Below, one piece after another: positions 47,515-56,303 of a DNA stretch of 64,000 nucleotides. Each line of letters begins with the position of its first letter. Positions within the stretch are counted from its first letter, which is position 1. Under the pieces are notes generated by a model that was not told where the DNA came from, made no database searches, and was given only the letters and a program-made list of their open reading frames with translations. The translations under genes and the position numbers were made by a program. Source of the stretch: Phocaeicola oris (GTDB lineage: Bacteria > Bacteroidota > Bacteroidia > Bacteroidales > Bacteroidaceae); contig NZ_JAJLQX010000003.1 of assembly GCF_021295095.1 (NCBI RefSeq), positions 62,001 to 126,000 on the forward strand, given 5' to 3'.

Positions 47515-48888
47515 TTACTTTTTATCTGCTTCAGCAACACCCGGAACAGGAACAGTATACTTAGACATATCCATAGGTCCAAGTTCGAGTTTCTCTGGCA
47601 TGTAATCCAGCTCAGATGCAGTAATATCATCCCAAGTAACTGTCTTGCCGGTATAAGCTGCTTCACGCCCCATAACACCTGCTAAGCTTGAAATACCTGT
47701 CTCTTCTGATTCATCATGAGCTTCCCCTTTACGAATGTGGTTAACCCAATCGACATGCTCCAATACATAAGGATTCTGCTGTTTGAATTGAGCCTTAGAT
47801 GCTTCTTCATCAAATTTCCAGATGGTATTTCCTGCCAAGTCTTTGATTTCATGCGTAGCACTGTTCCAAGAGCCCTTTGTTCCTTGAATGAACTCGCTGA
47901 CATTTGTGTCACAACCATCAATCTGACGGCACATACTGTGCAAATGAATTCCATTCTCGAATTCAAAGTCAACACTGAAGTTATCATACTGATCTCCGGT
48001 TACACGACGCTGGCGACTACCAACAGCAGTAGCTTTTACCGGATGCATACCTGTCATCCAAAGGAATATATCAATGTTATGAACGTGTTGTTCTACGATA
48101 TGATCGCCGGACAGCCATTTCCAGTTAACCCAATCACGAATCATCCATTCCATATCGCTCCATCCCGGCTGACGAGTACGATACCAAAGCATACCTTGAT
48201 TCCAGTAAACATTTCCACCGGTAATTTGACCGATAATACCTTCCTGAATCTTCTGGAATGCTTCAACGTATGGACGTTGATGATGACGTTGTGTACCGGT
48301 TACAACACACAAACCTTTAGCAACGGCCTGCTTTGAGGCTGCCATAATTGTACGATATCCCTTCGGATCAGCTGCGATAGGCTTCTCCAAGAATGCATGA
48401 ACACCTTTCTCAACAGCATATTGGAAGTGAACCGGACGGAATACAGGAGGAGTCGTCAAGATTACCATATCAACACCTGAATCAATCACCTTCTGATAAG
48501 CATCGAATCCAACGAAGCAAGCTTCATCAGGAACGTTCTGGCTATGCTTCTCTGATAACATCTTCTTAACATTTTCTACACGATCAGAGAAAACATCGCC
48601 TAAAGCTGTAACTTTAATACCGTCAGCAGCTTCTAACACATTTTCTACTGCGCCGGAACCACGGCCACCACAACCAACTAAACCAACTTTCAGTTCTTTG
48701 CCATCAATAGCTTTGTCCGGCAATTCAGGAATGTAATATTCACCCGGCTGTTTCAACGGTGTGTTTTCAGAACCTTTCTCCTTGCCTGCGCAAGATGAGA
48801 GAATTGATGATGAGCCAATCATACCAGATGCTCCCAGCATTGCTGAATATGAAAAAAAAGCTCTACGACTAATTTTGTTCTTTCCCAT
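47515..48888 (-). CDS. Tat-exported Gfo/Idh/MocA oxidoreductase
   Basis: 457 residues. The Tat signal SRRAFFSYSAMLGASG is followed by a lipobox-like LSSC. The Rossmann domain has VGLVGCGGRGSGAVENVL. The Gfo/Idh motif is FLEKPIAADPKGYR with the catalytic Lys, and WLSGDHIVEQHVHNIDIFLW has the His pair of the C-terminal domain. Members oxidise sugars or glycosides with NAD(P) that can stay bound after Tat export. This one is likely periplasmic. It lies 21 bp upstream of the isomerase and 32 bp after the tetraheme gene. Confidence 0.92.
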   Translation of the reverse strand: MGKNKISRRAFFSYSAMLGASGMIGSSSILSSCAGKEKGSENTPLKQPGEYYIPELPDKAIDGKELKVGLVGCGGRGSGAVENVLEAADGIKVTALGDVFSDRVENVKKMLSEKHSQNVPDEACFVGFDAYQKVIDSGVDMVILTTPPVFRPVHFQYAVEKGVHAFLEKPIAADPKGYRTIMAASKQAVAKGLCVVTGTQRHHQRPYVEAFQKIQEGIIGQITGGNVYWNQGMLWYRTRQPGWSDMEWMIRDWVNWKWLSGDHIVEQHVHNIDIFLWMTGMHPVKATAVGSRQRRVTGDQYDNFSVDFEFENGIHLHSMCRQIDGCDTNVSEFIQGTKGSWNSATHEIKDLAGNTIWKFDEEASKAQFKQQNPYVLEHVDWVNHIRKGEAHDESEETGISSLAGVMGREAAYTGKTVTWDDITASELDYMPEKLELGPMDMSKYTVPVPGVAEADKK

Positions 48889-48920
48889 GATATTTTAATT
48901 TGAGGGTTTATATTTAAAAA

Positions 48921-50453
48921 TTATTTAGCATTCACTCCTTCAGGTACATCACAAACCACACGGAATCCGATGCCTTTAATATCAGAATACCACCAAATAC
49001 TCTTTGGATTCTGTGGATCGGTCTTTAACCATGCGTCATTCTCTGTATGCCCGCGTGTAGCACAACGCAAATCTGATGCATCATCCTTGTAACTTCCACC
49101 ACGAACAACGTATTCATCTCCCTTTGTACAAACAGGATCTTTTTGTCCATCTTTCCAATTTTTATACGCCTCAGGATCGTACTTATCAGCACAATATTCC
49201 ATGACATTACCCAACATATTCTTCAATCCATATTGGTTTGGACGAACCTTAGAAGGCTCCTGTGTCCTTTCCGTACTGTTGTTAGCATAGATAATATAAC
49301 CATTGATATTCGTTGTGTCAACTCCGAAAATCTTATTCCAGAACCCTCCATTCGTAAACTTCTTGGGATTACCTTCAAAGAAGTATGGAGTCTCTGTGCC
49401 ACCACGCACTGCATATTCCCATTCTGCTTCGGTCGGTAAGCGATATTTCTTACCCGTCTTTAACGACAACCACTGGCAAAATGTCTCTGCGGCATAATGA
49501 GTCATCGTAATAGCCGGGCGATCTCCCATACCCCAACCTTGATCCGGGAATCCGAATGGAGGAGTAGGCCCCGAAACGGCATCCACGTCTTCGCGTGAAT
49601 TATTAGCATAAACTTGCTCCGGTGTAGTACGACCTTCTGACATCGTTTCATTATAAAATGCCCAATACTGATCCCACGTAACTTCTACTTCAGCCATAAA
49701 GAATGGAGAAATGGAAATCTTATGCTGCGGAGCTTCGTCCTCTTTATGGAATGGTTCTTTATCGGAACTACCCATTGTAAATGTTCCACCCGGAATAGCC
49801 TTCATTTCTATCGATGCCGATGTACCCGGAACAGTTTCTTTAAAACTCTTGAATTCGGTTACCACCGCAGCTTCTTCATATTTTATGCCACTATTTGTAA
49901 CAGCTTTACCTTCCATCTTGCCATGCTTGTAATTTGGCATGTAATGTCCGGCATCCAAGTGGCAACTGATACACTGTAAATCTAACTTCTTCTCATTCTC
50001 CTCATAATACAGATGTGCTTTAATACCATCATCCGAAATACCCTTAGGAAAAAGATTGGTATGGCATTTTACGCATGATTCGTTATAAACGATTTTCTGA
50101 GCATAGTCCAATTCACCTTTTCTATCCCAATTGATATCCTCCTTGTTCTTTGTCATATACGACCAGATATCTTTCATCCCCATTTTTGCTTTAGCAGTAA
50201 AATGTTTGAAAGTTCCACGGGGTGGAAGATGACAAGCCGCGCAATCTGTTACGATACCTAACTTACTATTATTATTATGAATGGACTTTTTCCATGCTTG
50301 GTCTGCCTCATCATGGAAGTGACATATCATACACGATTCATTCGTAGAAGTCGCCTCCCACATCCAATCAAAAGCAATCATTGCAGCTATACCCACAACA
50401 AGTCCGCCAAGACCTATAAGTAAAAACTTCTTTTTACTACCTGATTTAGACAT
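48921..50453 (-). CDS. Tetraheme cytochrome (NrfH/NapC-like) fused to an FGE-fold domain
   Basis: 510 residues. One N-terminal membrane helix (about 10-28) is followed by four CxxCH heme sites: CMICH at 41, CAACH at 71, CVKCH at 127 and CISCH at 161. This is the layout of NrfH/NapC quinol-oxidising cytochromes. From about residue 215 a formylglycine-generating-enzyme-type domain follows (MKAIPGGTFTMGSSD, KYRLPTEAEWEYAVRGG, NQYGLKNMLGNVMEYC, GIGFRVVCD). The Cys pair needed for formylglycine formation is missing: the region reads SYKDDASDLRC. So the domain is probably not an FGE enzyme and may bind a partner. Operon partners include ResB/CcsA. Confidence 0.9.
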   Translation of the reverse strand: MSKSGSKKKFLLIGLGGLVVGIAAMIAFDWMWEATSTNESCMICHFHDEADQAWKKSIHNNNSKLGIVTDCAACHLPPRGTFKHFTAKAKMGMKDIWSYMTKNKEDINWDRKGELDYAQKIVYNESCVKCHTNLFPKGISDDGIKAHLYYEENEKKLDLQCISCHLDAGHYMPNYKHGKMEGKAVTNSGIKYEEAAVVTEFKSFKETVPGTSASIEMKAIPGGTFTMGSSDKEPFHKEDEAPQHKISISPFFMAEVEVTWDQYWAFYNETMSEGRTTPEQVYANNSREDVDAVSGPTPPFGFPDQGWGMGDRPAITMTHYAAETFCQWLSLKTGKKYRLPTEAEWEYAVRGGTETPYFFEGNPKKFTNGGFWNKIFGVDTTNINGYIIYANNSTERTQEPSKVRPNQYGLKNMLGNVMEYCADKYDPEAYKNWKDGQKDPVCTKGDEYVVRGGSYKDDASDLRCATRGHTENDAWLKTDPQNPKSIWWYSDIKGIGFRVVCDVPEGVNAK

Positions 50454-50549
50454 AATCTATAAAATGTTACCACTATGTAGCACTTGTTTTTCAAAATGAC
50501 AAATTTAGTATTTTTTTATCTTTCAACAAATAGAATGAATTATTTTTTG

Positions 50550-51722
50550 CTATTTCTCCACCCACTTTTGCCACTTTTCGTCATTATTGTAACCTGCACG
50601 TACCATTGTCTCTATAAATTGCATACCTCGGACACCATCTTCCACAGTTGGAAAATCAAGCATCTCCTCTGTAGGAGTTTCTCCATTAGCCTTAGCACGC
50701 AGAGTCAACGCAAAGTTTTGATATATATTAGCAAATGCTTCAATGAACCCTTCCGGATGTCCTCCCGGAGTACGAGTATTCCATTTGGTAAAGTCAGACA
50801 AATAAGCGTATCCGTTTCCAACACGAACTTCCTCTGTCGGACGATCCAACCATTTCATATATAATATATTAGGTTCCATTTGTCTCCATTCCATACCGGC
50901 CGTTTCACCATATACGCGAAGACGGATATTATTTGCTTCACCGGTAGCAACCTGTGTAACTTGCAACAAACCGGGGAACCCTTGATCAAAATGCATAAAC
51001 GCAACGGCATCATCATCCAAAGGACGACCATCCGCAATATGTCTTAGCTCTGCACAAACTTCCGTAACTTTTGCTCCGGTCACATATTCTGCCAGGTGCC
51101 AAGCATGGGTACCAATATCACCTACACAACCGCCTTTGCCGGCAGCCTTTGGATCATTACGCCAGACTGCATTGTTACCTCCTTTTAGCTCAATACGTTT
51201 AGTCAGCCAACCTTGTGAATATTCCACAAACAAACGTCGTACTTTTCCTATAGCACCGTTCGCTATGCGCTTCTTCATCTCTTTTACGGCAGGATAGCCA
51301 CTGTATACATGAGTCAAAGCTAAAGTTAAACCGGTTTCTTTAACCTTTTCACGGAGTAGTAAAGCCTCCTCTAAAGAATAAGTCATAGGCTTATCAATAA
51401 CTACATTAAAGCCTGCGTCAAGTGCTGCCAAAGCCGGTTCACAATGGAACTTATTGGGAGTGACAATTGTTACAAAATCTATTCTTTGATCCTTGGGCAA
51501 TTTAGATTCTTTCTCAATCATTTCTTGCCAAGTTAGATAAATACGACTATTGGGGATAAAATAGGAACGACCGGAACTTAAAGAGATGTCCGGATTAATA
51601 CTAAAGCAACCACATACAAGCTCAATTTGATTTTCCATCAAGGCAGCACGACGGTGAATAGCTCCAATAAAAGCATCACTCCCCCCTCCTATCATACCCA
51701 TTCTTATTTTTCTGTTTTCCAT
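50550..51722 (-). CDS. Cytoplasmic Gfo/Idh/MocA oxidoreductase
   Basis: 390 residues without a signal peptide. The Rossmann motif is MGMIGGGSDAFIGAIH, the Gfo/Idh motif VIDKPMTYSLEEA, and the C-terminal signature GDIGTHAWHLAEYVTG. It is the first gene of the operon. Having one cytoplasmic and one exported oxidoreductase suggests a pathway that starts outside and ends inside the cell membrane, but the sugar is unknown. A weak -7-like box (TACCTTTA, 51757-51764) lies upstream. Confidence 0.9.
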   Translation of the reverse strand: MENRKIRMGMIGGGSDAFIGAIHRRAALMENQIELVCGCFSINPDISLSSGRSYFIPNSRIYLTWQEMIEKESKLPKDQRIDFVTIVTPNKFHCEPALAALDAGFNVVIDKPMTYSLEEALLLREKVKETGLTLALTHVYSGYPAVKEMKKRIANGAIGKVRRLFVEYSQGWLTKRIELKGGNNAVWRNDPKAAGKGGCVGDIGTHAWHLAEYVTGAKVTEVCAELRHIADGRPLDDDAVAFMHFDQGFPGLLQVTQVATGEANNIRLRVYGETAGMEWRQMEPNILYMKWLDRPTEEVRVGNGYAYLSDFTKWNTRTPGGHPEGFIEAFANIYQNFALTLRAKANGETPTEEMLDFPTVEDGVRGMQFIETMVRAGYNNDEKWQKWVEK

Positions 51723-51880
51723 TTCATTTAAAGATTAACGAAATTAATATTTGGGCTAAAGGTATGAATATTTTTTTTAAATCTCCTATTTTTAGCCGTG
51801 TTATTTCAAAAATTTCAAAATCGAATGGAACATTAAAAAGGAAAACAGAATAGAATATTGTCAGAAAAATGAGTTATGTA

Positions 51881-52080
51881 TCAGTTCTTCTTTTTAGATG
51901 GACACACAACTTTTTGAAATGAACCATATAAGTTACCATATTCATCAGAAGAATTTTATCGTTTCACATTAGTGAAACAAGTGAATCACATCAGTGAAAC
52001 AAGTGAATCACTCATGTGAAACAAACAAATTATATGTATGAATTGAGCAATTCATACGCGTCACTTTTTCTAATCATCTT
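51881..52080 (+). mobile_element. Decayed MITE-like element copy C with a 22-bp array
   Basis: The left arm is short and degraded compared with copy A (an internal stretch of about 60 bp is missing) and the right arm has drifted. The array is intact: GTTTCAC or GAATCAC modules with centres after 51969, 51991 and 52013, then ATAT|GTAT (52035) and ATAC|GCGT (52057), all 22 bp apart. TIR sequences are not clear. It lies between Gfo/Idh and murF genes, both on the minus strand. Confidence 0.72.
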
Positions 52081-52246
52081 GAAGACAAATTAAATACACA
52101 AGATAGGTTCACAAGTTCATGAGTTTACTTAGACTTGTTTTTCAAAACGGACTTATGCCACCAGCAAAACTACACTATCTGAAACGATATAAAAGTTCTC
52201 ACATAAGTGTGTAAAAAATGGTTCTTCCCTGTTTTCTGATATCTTA
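52081..52246. other. AT-rich gap downstream of murF
   Basis: Beyond the recognisable part of copy C the sequence shows no gene. It includes GTTCACAAGTTCATGAGTTTACTT (about 52107-52130), which faintly resembles the module family but is off register. No terminator hairpin for murF is clear. Confidence 0.4.
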
Positions 52247-53545
52247 CTATAAAAGGTTTTTCAATTGAGCTAAATTCATACTGTTCGATCCTTTAATCAA
52301 AATATACTTGCCCTGCAGAATATCTTTAGTAAGAACGGTCTTGAATTCCTCCACATCTTTATAATGTTCAAAATTATTCTCACTTTTTCCAAACTCATTG
52401 CCAATCAAAATAACCTTCTTAAACTTACAAGTTTTCAAATAGTCAACAATCTTCTGATGCTCCGCCATACTCTTCTCCCCCAGCTCTTTCATGTCACCTA
52501 AAATAACCATTTTCTCAGGAACATCCATAGCAGAAAAATTATCCAAAGCAGCCATCATACTCGTCGGATTAGCGTTATAGGCATCCACAATAAGGTGATT
52601 GTTAGCCGTCTCTACCAATTGGGAACGATTGTTCTGTGGAACATATTCTTCCAAAGCCTCGCAAATAGCCGTCTCACTAATGCTAAAGAAACGGCCGATG
52701 GTAATAGCTGCCAAAGCATTCTTCATATTATACGCCCCAACCAAATGAGTATGAACAGTATGTACATGTCCGTTATGCGACCAGTCGAATGAAAGGAAGG
52801 GATTACATGGTCCCAATTTTCCCCAAATATATAACTCTTCAGCACTACCCGTACCATAAGTAACACGAGTCAGCCCATGAGAGATAGCATCTAAATCCTT
52901 ATTATCTTTATCAATGAAAACAATATGTTTTCCTCCATAACGAAGATAATCGTACAGCTCACCTTTAGCATGAAGCACACCTTCGAATGAGCCGAAACCC
53001 TGCAAGTGAGCGATACCGACATTGGTGATAAGTCCGTAATCGGGCTCAGCAATACGAACCAATTCCTGAATATCCCCCGGATGATTGGCTCCCATCTCCA
53101 CTACACCAAGTTCGTGTTCTTCTGTCAACTGAAGCAGTGTCAAAGGTACACCGATAGCATTATTTAAATTTCCTTCCGTAGCTAACACCTCATAACGCTT
53201 ACGAAGCACGGCGGAAACCAATTCCTTTGTTGTTGTTTTTCCATTGGTTCCTGTAATTGCAACAATTCGAGTACCCATCTTTTTACGATGATAGTTGGCT
53301 AATTCTTGCAATGCCTTCAAACTGTCTTCTACTAAAATTATACGAGGATTACCACCTTCCGCGTATTTAACCTCATCAACCACTGCATATTGGCAGCCCT
53401 TCTCCAGAGCCAGATCCGCGAATTCATTGCCATTAAAGGTACTTCCTTTTAAAGCGAAGAACATAGATCCATACGGACAGTTGCGTGTATCAGTCGTAAC
53501 TCGTCTGCATTCTTCAAAGCACTTGTATAACGCTGAAATATCCAT
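52247..53545 (-). CDS. murF: UDP-N-acetylmuramoyl-tripeptide-D-alanyl-D-alanine ligase
   Basis: 432 residues with the Mur ligase layout. The ATP loop is AITGTNGKTTTKELVSAVL. VEMGANHPGDI and ITNVGIAHLQGFGS follow, and the C-terminal domain contains DAYNANPTSMMAAL. It adds D-Ala-D-Ala to the UDP-MurNAc-tripeptide in the cytoplasm. Monocistronic; divergent from folP. Confidence 0.96.
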   Translation of the reverse strand: MDISALYKCFEECRRVTTDTRNCPYGSMFFALKGSTFNGNEFADLALEKGCQYAVVDEVKYAEGGNPRIILVEDSLKALQELANYHRKKMGTRIVAITGTNGKTTTKELVSAVLRKRYEVLATEGNLNNAIGVPLTLLQLTEEHELGVVEMGANHPGDIQELVRIAEPDYGLITNVGIAHLQGFGSFEGVLHAKGELYDYLRYGGKHIVFIDKDNKDLDAISHGLTRVTYGTGSAEELYIWGKLGPCNPFLSFDWSHNGHVHTVHTHLVGAYNMKNALAAITIGRFFSISETAICEALEEYVPQNNRSQLVETANNHLIVDAYNANPTSMMAALDNFSAMDVPEKMVILGDMKELGEKSMAEHQKIVDYLKTCKFKKVILIGNEFGKSENNFEHYKDVEEFKTVLTKDILQGKYILIKGSNSMNLAQLKNLL

Positions 53546-53584
53546 AATTAACTTTTATATTCTTTTAAAAAGAGAATTCTATGA

Positions 53585-53592
53585 CAAATATA
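53585..53592 (-). promoter_or_regulatory. -7 box of murF
   Basis: Minus-strand TATATTTG fits TAnnTTTG, 39 bp before the ATG. Confidence 0.5.
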
Positions 53593-53645
53593 CTCCAAAC
53601 TATTAAAATTGAGTCGAGAAATAAAAGAAAAAACAATTATTATCG

Positions 53646-53653
53646 TAATTTTG
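53646..53653 (+). promoter_or_regulatory. -7 box of folP-cdaA
   Basis: TAATTTTG fits TAnnTTTG, 18 bp before the folP ATG at 53672. This rules out the upstream TTG start at 53609, which would lie ahead of the transcript. Confidence 0.55.
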
Positions 53654-53671
53654 CGCTATAATAAAAAGATT

Positions 53672-54511
53672 ATGGAAAAATACATCAATGTAAACGGCAA
53701 ACTAATGGACATGAATACCCCACAGGTAATGGGTATTCTGAATGTGACACCTGACTCTTTCTACGCGGAAAGCCGTAAACAAACTGAAGAAGGAATTATA
53801 AATCGGGTAAATCAAATTATATCTGAAGGTGCTTCTATTATTGACATTGGGGCTTATTCATCCCGTCCGTTTGCCGATGATGTATCACCGGAAGAAGAGA
53901 TGTCCCGTCTGCGAAAAGGGCTGAATATTATCCGTAAAGAAGTGCCGGAAGCAATCGTTTCGGTCGATACCTTCCGTAGTGATATTGCAAAAATGTGTGT
54001 TGAAGAATATGGAGTAGCGATCATCAATGATATCTCGGCCGGCGAACTGGATAAAGGAATGTTTCCTACGGTTGCCAAACTTGGCGTTCCTTATATACTA
54101 ATGCACATGAAAGGGACTCCACAGGATATGCAAACAAATCCTCTGTATGACAATCTTTTAAAAGAAGTTTTCTATTATTTTTCAGAAAAGTTGGCTGCAT
54201 TGCGCGACTTAGGGACAAAGGATATTATACTTGATCCCGGGTTTGGATTTGGAAAAACAATAGAAGATAATTATAAGTTGCTGAATAATTTACAGGAATT
54301 TAGTATCTTTGACTTGCCCATTTTAGTTGGGGTATCACGCAAGTCGATGATTTATAAGTTGCTCGGCACTACTCCACAAGAGGCTTTAAACGGAACAACA
54401 GTAATCGACACCATCTCACTTATGAAAGGGGCGAATATCTTACGAGTCCACGATGTACGTGAGGCTGTAGAGTCCGTAAATATATTCCGCGAAATGAAAG
54501 AACAAAATTAA
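53672..54511 (+). CDS. folP: Dihydropteroate synthase
   Basis: 279 residues from the ATG at 53672. The family signatures are MGILNVTPDSFY, GASIIDIGAYSSRPF, DTFRSDIA, NDISAG, LMHMKGTPQDMQ and VGVSRKSMI. It joins pABA to dihydropterin pyrophosphate in folate synthesis and is the sulfonamide target. cdaA begins 5 bp later and is probably co-transcribed, a pairing found in other Bacteroidetes. Confidence 0.96.
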   Translation: MEKYINVNGKLMDMNTPQVMGILNVTPDSFYAESRKQTEEGIINRVNQIISEGASIIDIGAYSSRPFADDVSPEEEMSRLRKGLNIIRKEVPEAIVSVDTFRSDIAKMCVEEYGVAIINDISAGELDKGMFPTVAKLGVPYILMHMKGTPQDMQTNPLYDNLLKEVFYYFSEKLAALRDLGTKDIILDPGFGFGKTIEDNYKLLNNLQEFSIFDLPILVGVSRKSMIYKLLGTTPQEALNGTTVIDTISLMKGANILRVHDVREAVESVNIFREMKEQN

Positions 54512-54516
54512 AAAAG

Positions 54517-55278
54517 ATGTTTGAATTTGGCATAAAAGACCTCATTGATATTTTGCTGGTAGCCTATATTCTGTACCAGACCTACCGATTAATGAAAGAT
54601 TCCGGTTCTATCAATATCTTTACCGGTATTATGATATTGCTTGGAGTGTGGGTCATTGTGTCGCAAGTTCTGAACATGCGTCTGGTGGGTGCTATTTTAG
54701 ACAAAGTAATCAGCGTCGGTGCTTTGGCACTTATTGTTCTCTTTCAGGAAGATATACGTCGGTTTCTTGTTCATTTGGGTTCTCATAAACGTATGGGCAG
54801 TCTGTTCCGCTATTTTTCCGGTAACAAAGGAGACAAAACCGACCGCTCAGCCATCATGCCTATTGTCATGGCCTGTCTGAGTATGAGCAAAGGTAAAGTA
54901 GGTGCCCTGATAGTTATAGAAAAAACGATGCCTTTGAATGACATTATCCGTACCGGCGATATTATCAATGCCAATATTAACCAACGTCTGATAGAGAACA
55001 TCTTTTTTAAGAACAGTCCGTTGCATGATGGAGCCATGATTATCCGAAATAAACGAATAGAAGCTGCCGGCTGTATTCTACCGGTATCACACGATATGGA
55101 CATTCCAAAAGAGTTAGGCTTGCGTCATCGTGCTGCAATGGGAATTTCTCAAGAGACAGACGCATTGGCTGTCATCGTTTCGGAAGAAACAGGTGGTATA
55201 TCAGTAGCATACAAAGGACAATTCCATTTACGCCTCACCGCAGAGGAATTAGAACGTATGCTGACTAAAGAGAATTAA
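54517..55278 (+). CDS. cdaA: Diadenylate cyclase CdaA (DisA-N domain)
   Basis: 253 residues with three N-terminal membrane helices (about 8-75), then the DAC domain. The catalytic motifs are SPLHDGAMII (DGA) and LRHRAAMGISQETDAL (RHR), followed by VSEETGGIS. It makes cyclic di-AMP from two ATP. No cdaR or glmM lies next to it, unlike Firmicutes; a CdaR-like gene is at 31416. Its 3' end overlaps the convergent GNAT gene by four bases. Confidence 0.95.
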   Translation: MFEFGIKDLIDILLVAYILYQTYRLMKDSGSINIFTGIMILLGVWVIVSQVLNMRLVGAILDKVISVGALALIVLFQEDIRRFLVHLGSHKRMGSLFRYFSGNKGDKTDRSAIMPIVMACLSMSKGKVGALIVIEKTMPLNDIIRTGDIINANINQRLIENIFFKNSPLHDGAMIIRNKRIEAAGCILPVSHDMDIPKELGLRHRAAMGISQETDALAVIVSEETGGISVAYKGQFHLRLTAEELERMLTKEN

Positions 55279-56303
55279 TCCATCATCAAACTCATATAAG
55301 GCATATTCTTTCGGAACAGATATGCTGTCGCTTTTTCTATGGTAAACGGGAAACCAATCGGTTTATCCTGATGGCTATGCTTTACTTCCCCCGCACTTAT
55401 TATATATATACCTTCATTCACAGGAATATCTTTATCCTCCGTAATATAAAACGAAAAGTTTTCTTTCGGATTGGCTTTCGCGTAAATTGCATAGGCTTTC
55501 TCTACATCAAGCAGCCGAGCCATTCCATACACTCCATCCGCATTTGCACTTGGTCTAATCCATAAGGCATTGAATATACGGAAGTGCATTGCAACACCTG
55601 CCAATAATGTGATCTTCACTTCTTCATTATCAAAAAGTAATTCTTTTATTAGTAAATCATTACCTTTATACACAGTCATAACCAATCCAACCGTTTCACT
55701 CTGTTGTTTTACTGTCAGAAGTAAACCTTTATCTAAAAATAAATCGGATATAATATCTTGAAAATCATTATATGAGTGTTGGATACAGCAAGGCCTACTC
55801 CGAAGAGCCCTATTCAAATAATTAAAAACATCCGGATTACATTTCGAACAAATCAAATGATATTTTTTGTTCCATTGATTCCGTTCATAATCAAACAGAA
55901 AAGAATCTAAACTCAATTTTTCTGTAGCAAACTTGAACACAGAAGCATACCCCGAAACCTGATAATAATGAAAAAGCCAGTCTTCTGCAGGAATCAATGT
56001 GGAGAAAAGCGCGTCATTCGCTCTTATCTTCCGGTGAGCCTCTGTAAGCAACCGACGCATGAACCCTTGCTTTCGATAATCCGGATGAGTACAAGCTCCG
56101 GAGACATAAGCTACTTTTATGGTCGCATTAAAAAAAGTCATATCATAAGGTATCATCTGCAAAGCGGAAACTACTCTCCCGTCCTTACGTATATCCACAT
56201 TGATATCATCGGAATAACGACGACTGAAATACAAATCAATGAATTCCTCAGGATCGTTAAAGCACGTCTTCCAGAGCTCCCTTATTTCACTTTTTGTGGT
56301 CAT
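55275..56303 (-). CDS. GNAT acetyltransferase, Eis-like two-domain type
   Basis: 342 residues from the ATG at 56303; the longer frame starts with TTG. The acetyl-CoA motif is YRKQGFMRRLLTEAH in a V-x-G-A-C-T-H-P-D-x-R context typical of Eis-like proteins. The end of the protein looks like the SCP2-like domain of that group. It could acetylate an amine on a protein or small molecule; substrate unknown. Its start overlaps the DUF2156 gene end by 17 bp, so the two are coupled. Confidence 0.82.
   Translation of the reverse strand: MTTKSEIRELWKTCFNDPEEFIDLYFSRRYSDDINVDIRKDGRVVSALQMIPYDMTFFNATIKVAYVSGACTHPDYRKQGFMRRLLTEAHRKIRANDALFSTLIPAEDWLFHYYQVSGYASVFKFATEKLSLDSFLFDYERNQWNKKYHLICSKCNPDVFNYLNRALRSRPCCIQHSYNDFQDIISDLFLDKGLLLTVKQQSETVGLVMTVYKGNDLLIKELLFDNEEVKITLLAGVAMHFRIFNALWIRPSANADGVYGMARLLDVEKAYAIYAKANPKENFSFYITEDKDIPVNEGIYIISAGEVKHSHQDKPIGFPFTIEKATAYLFRKNMPYMSLMMD

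Noticed and set aside
47716-48336. 206-residue plus-strand reading frame
   Set aside because: It lies wholly inside the Tat-exported Gfo/Idh gene on the other strand, with no domain pattern or promoter.
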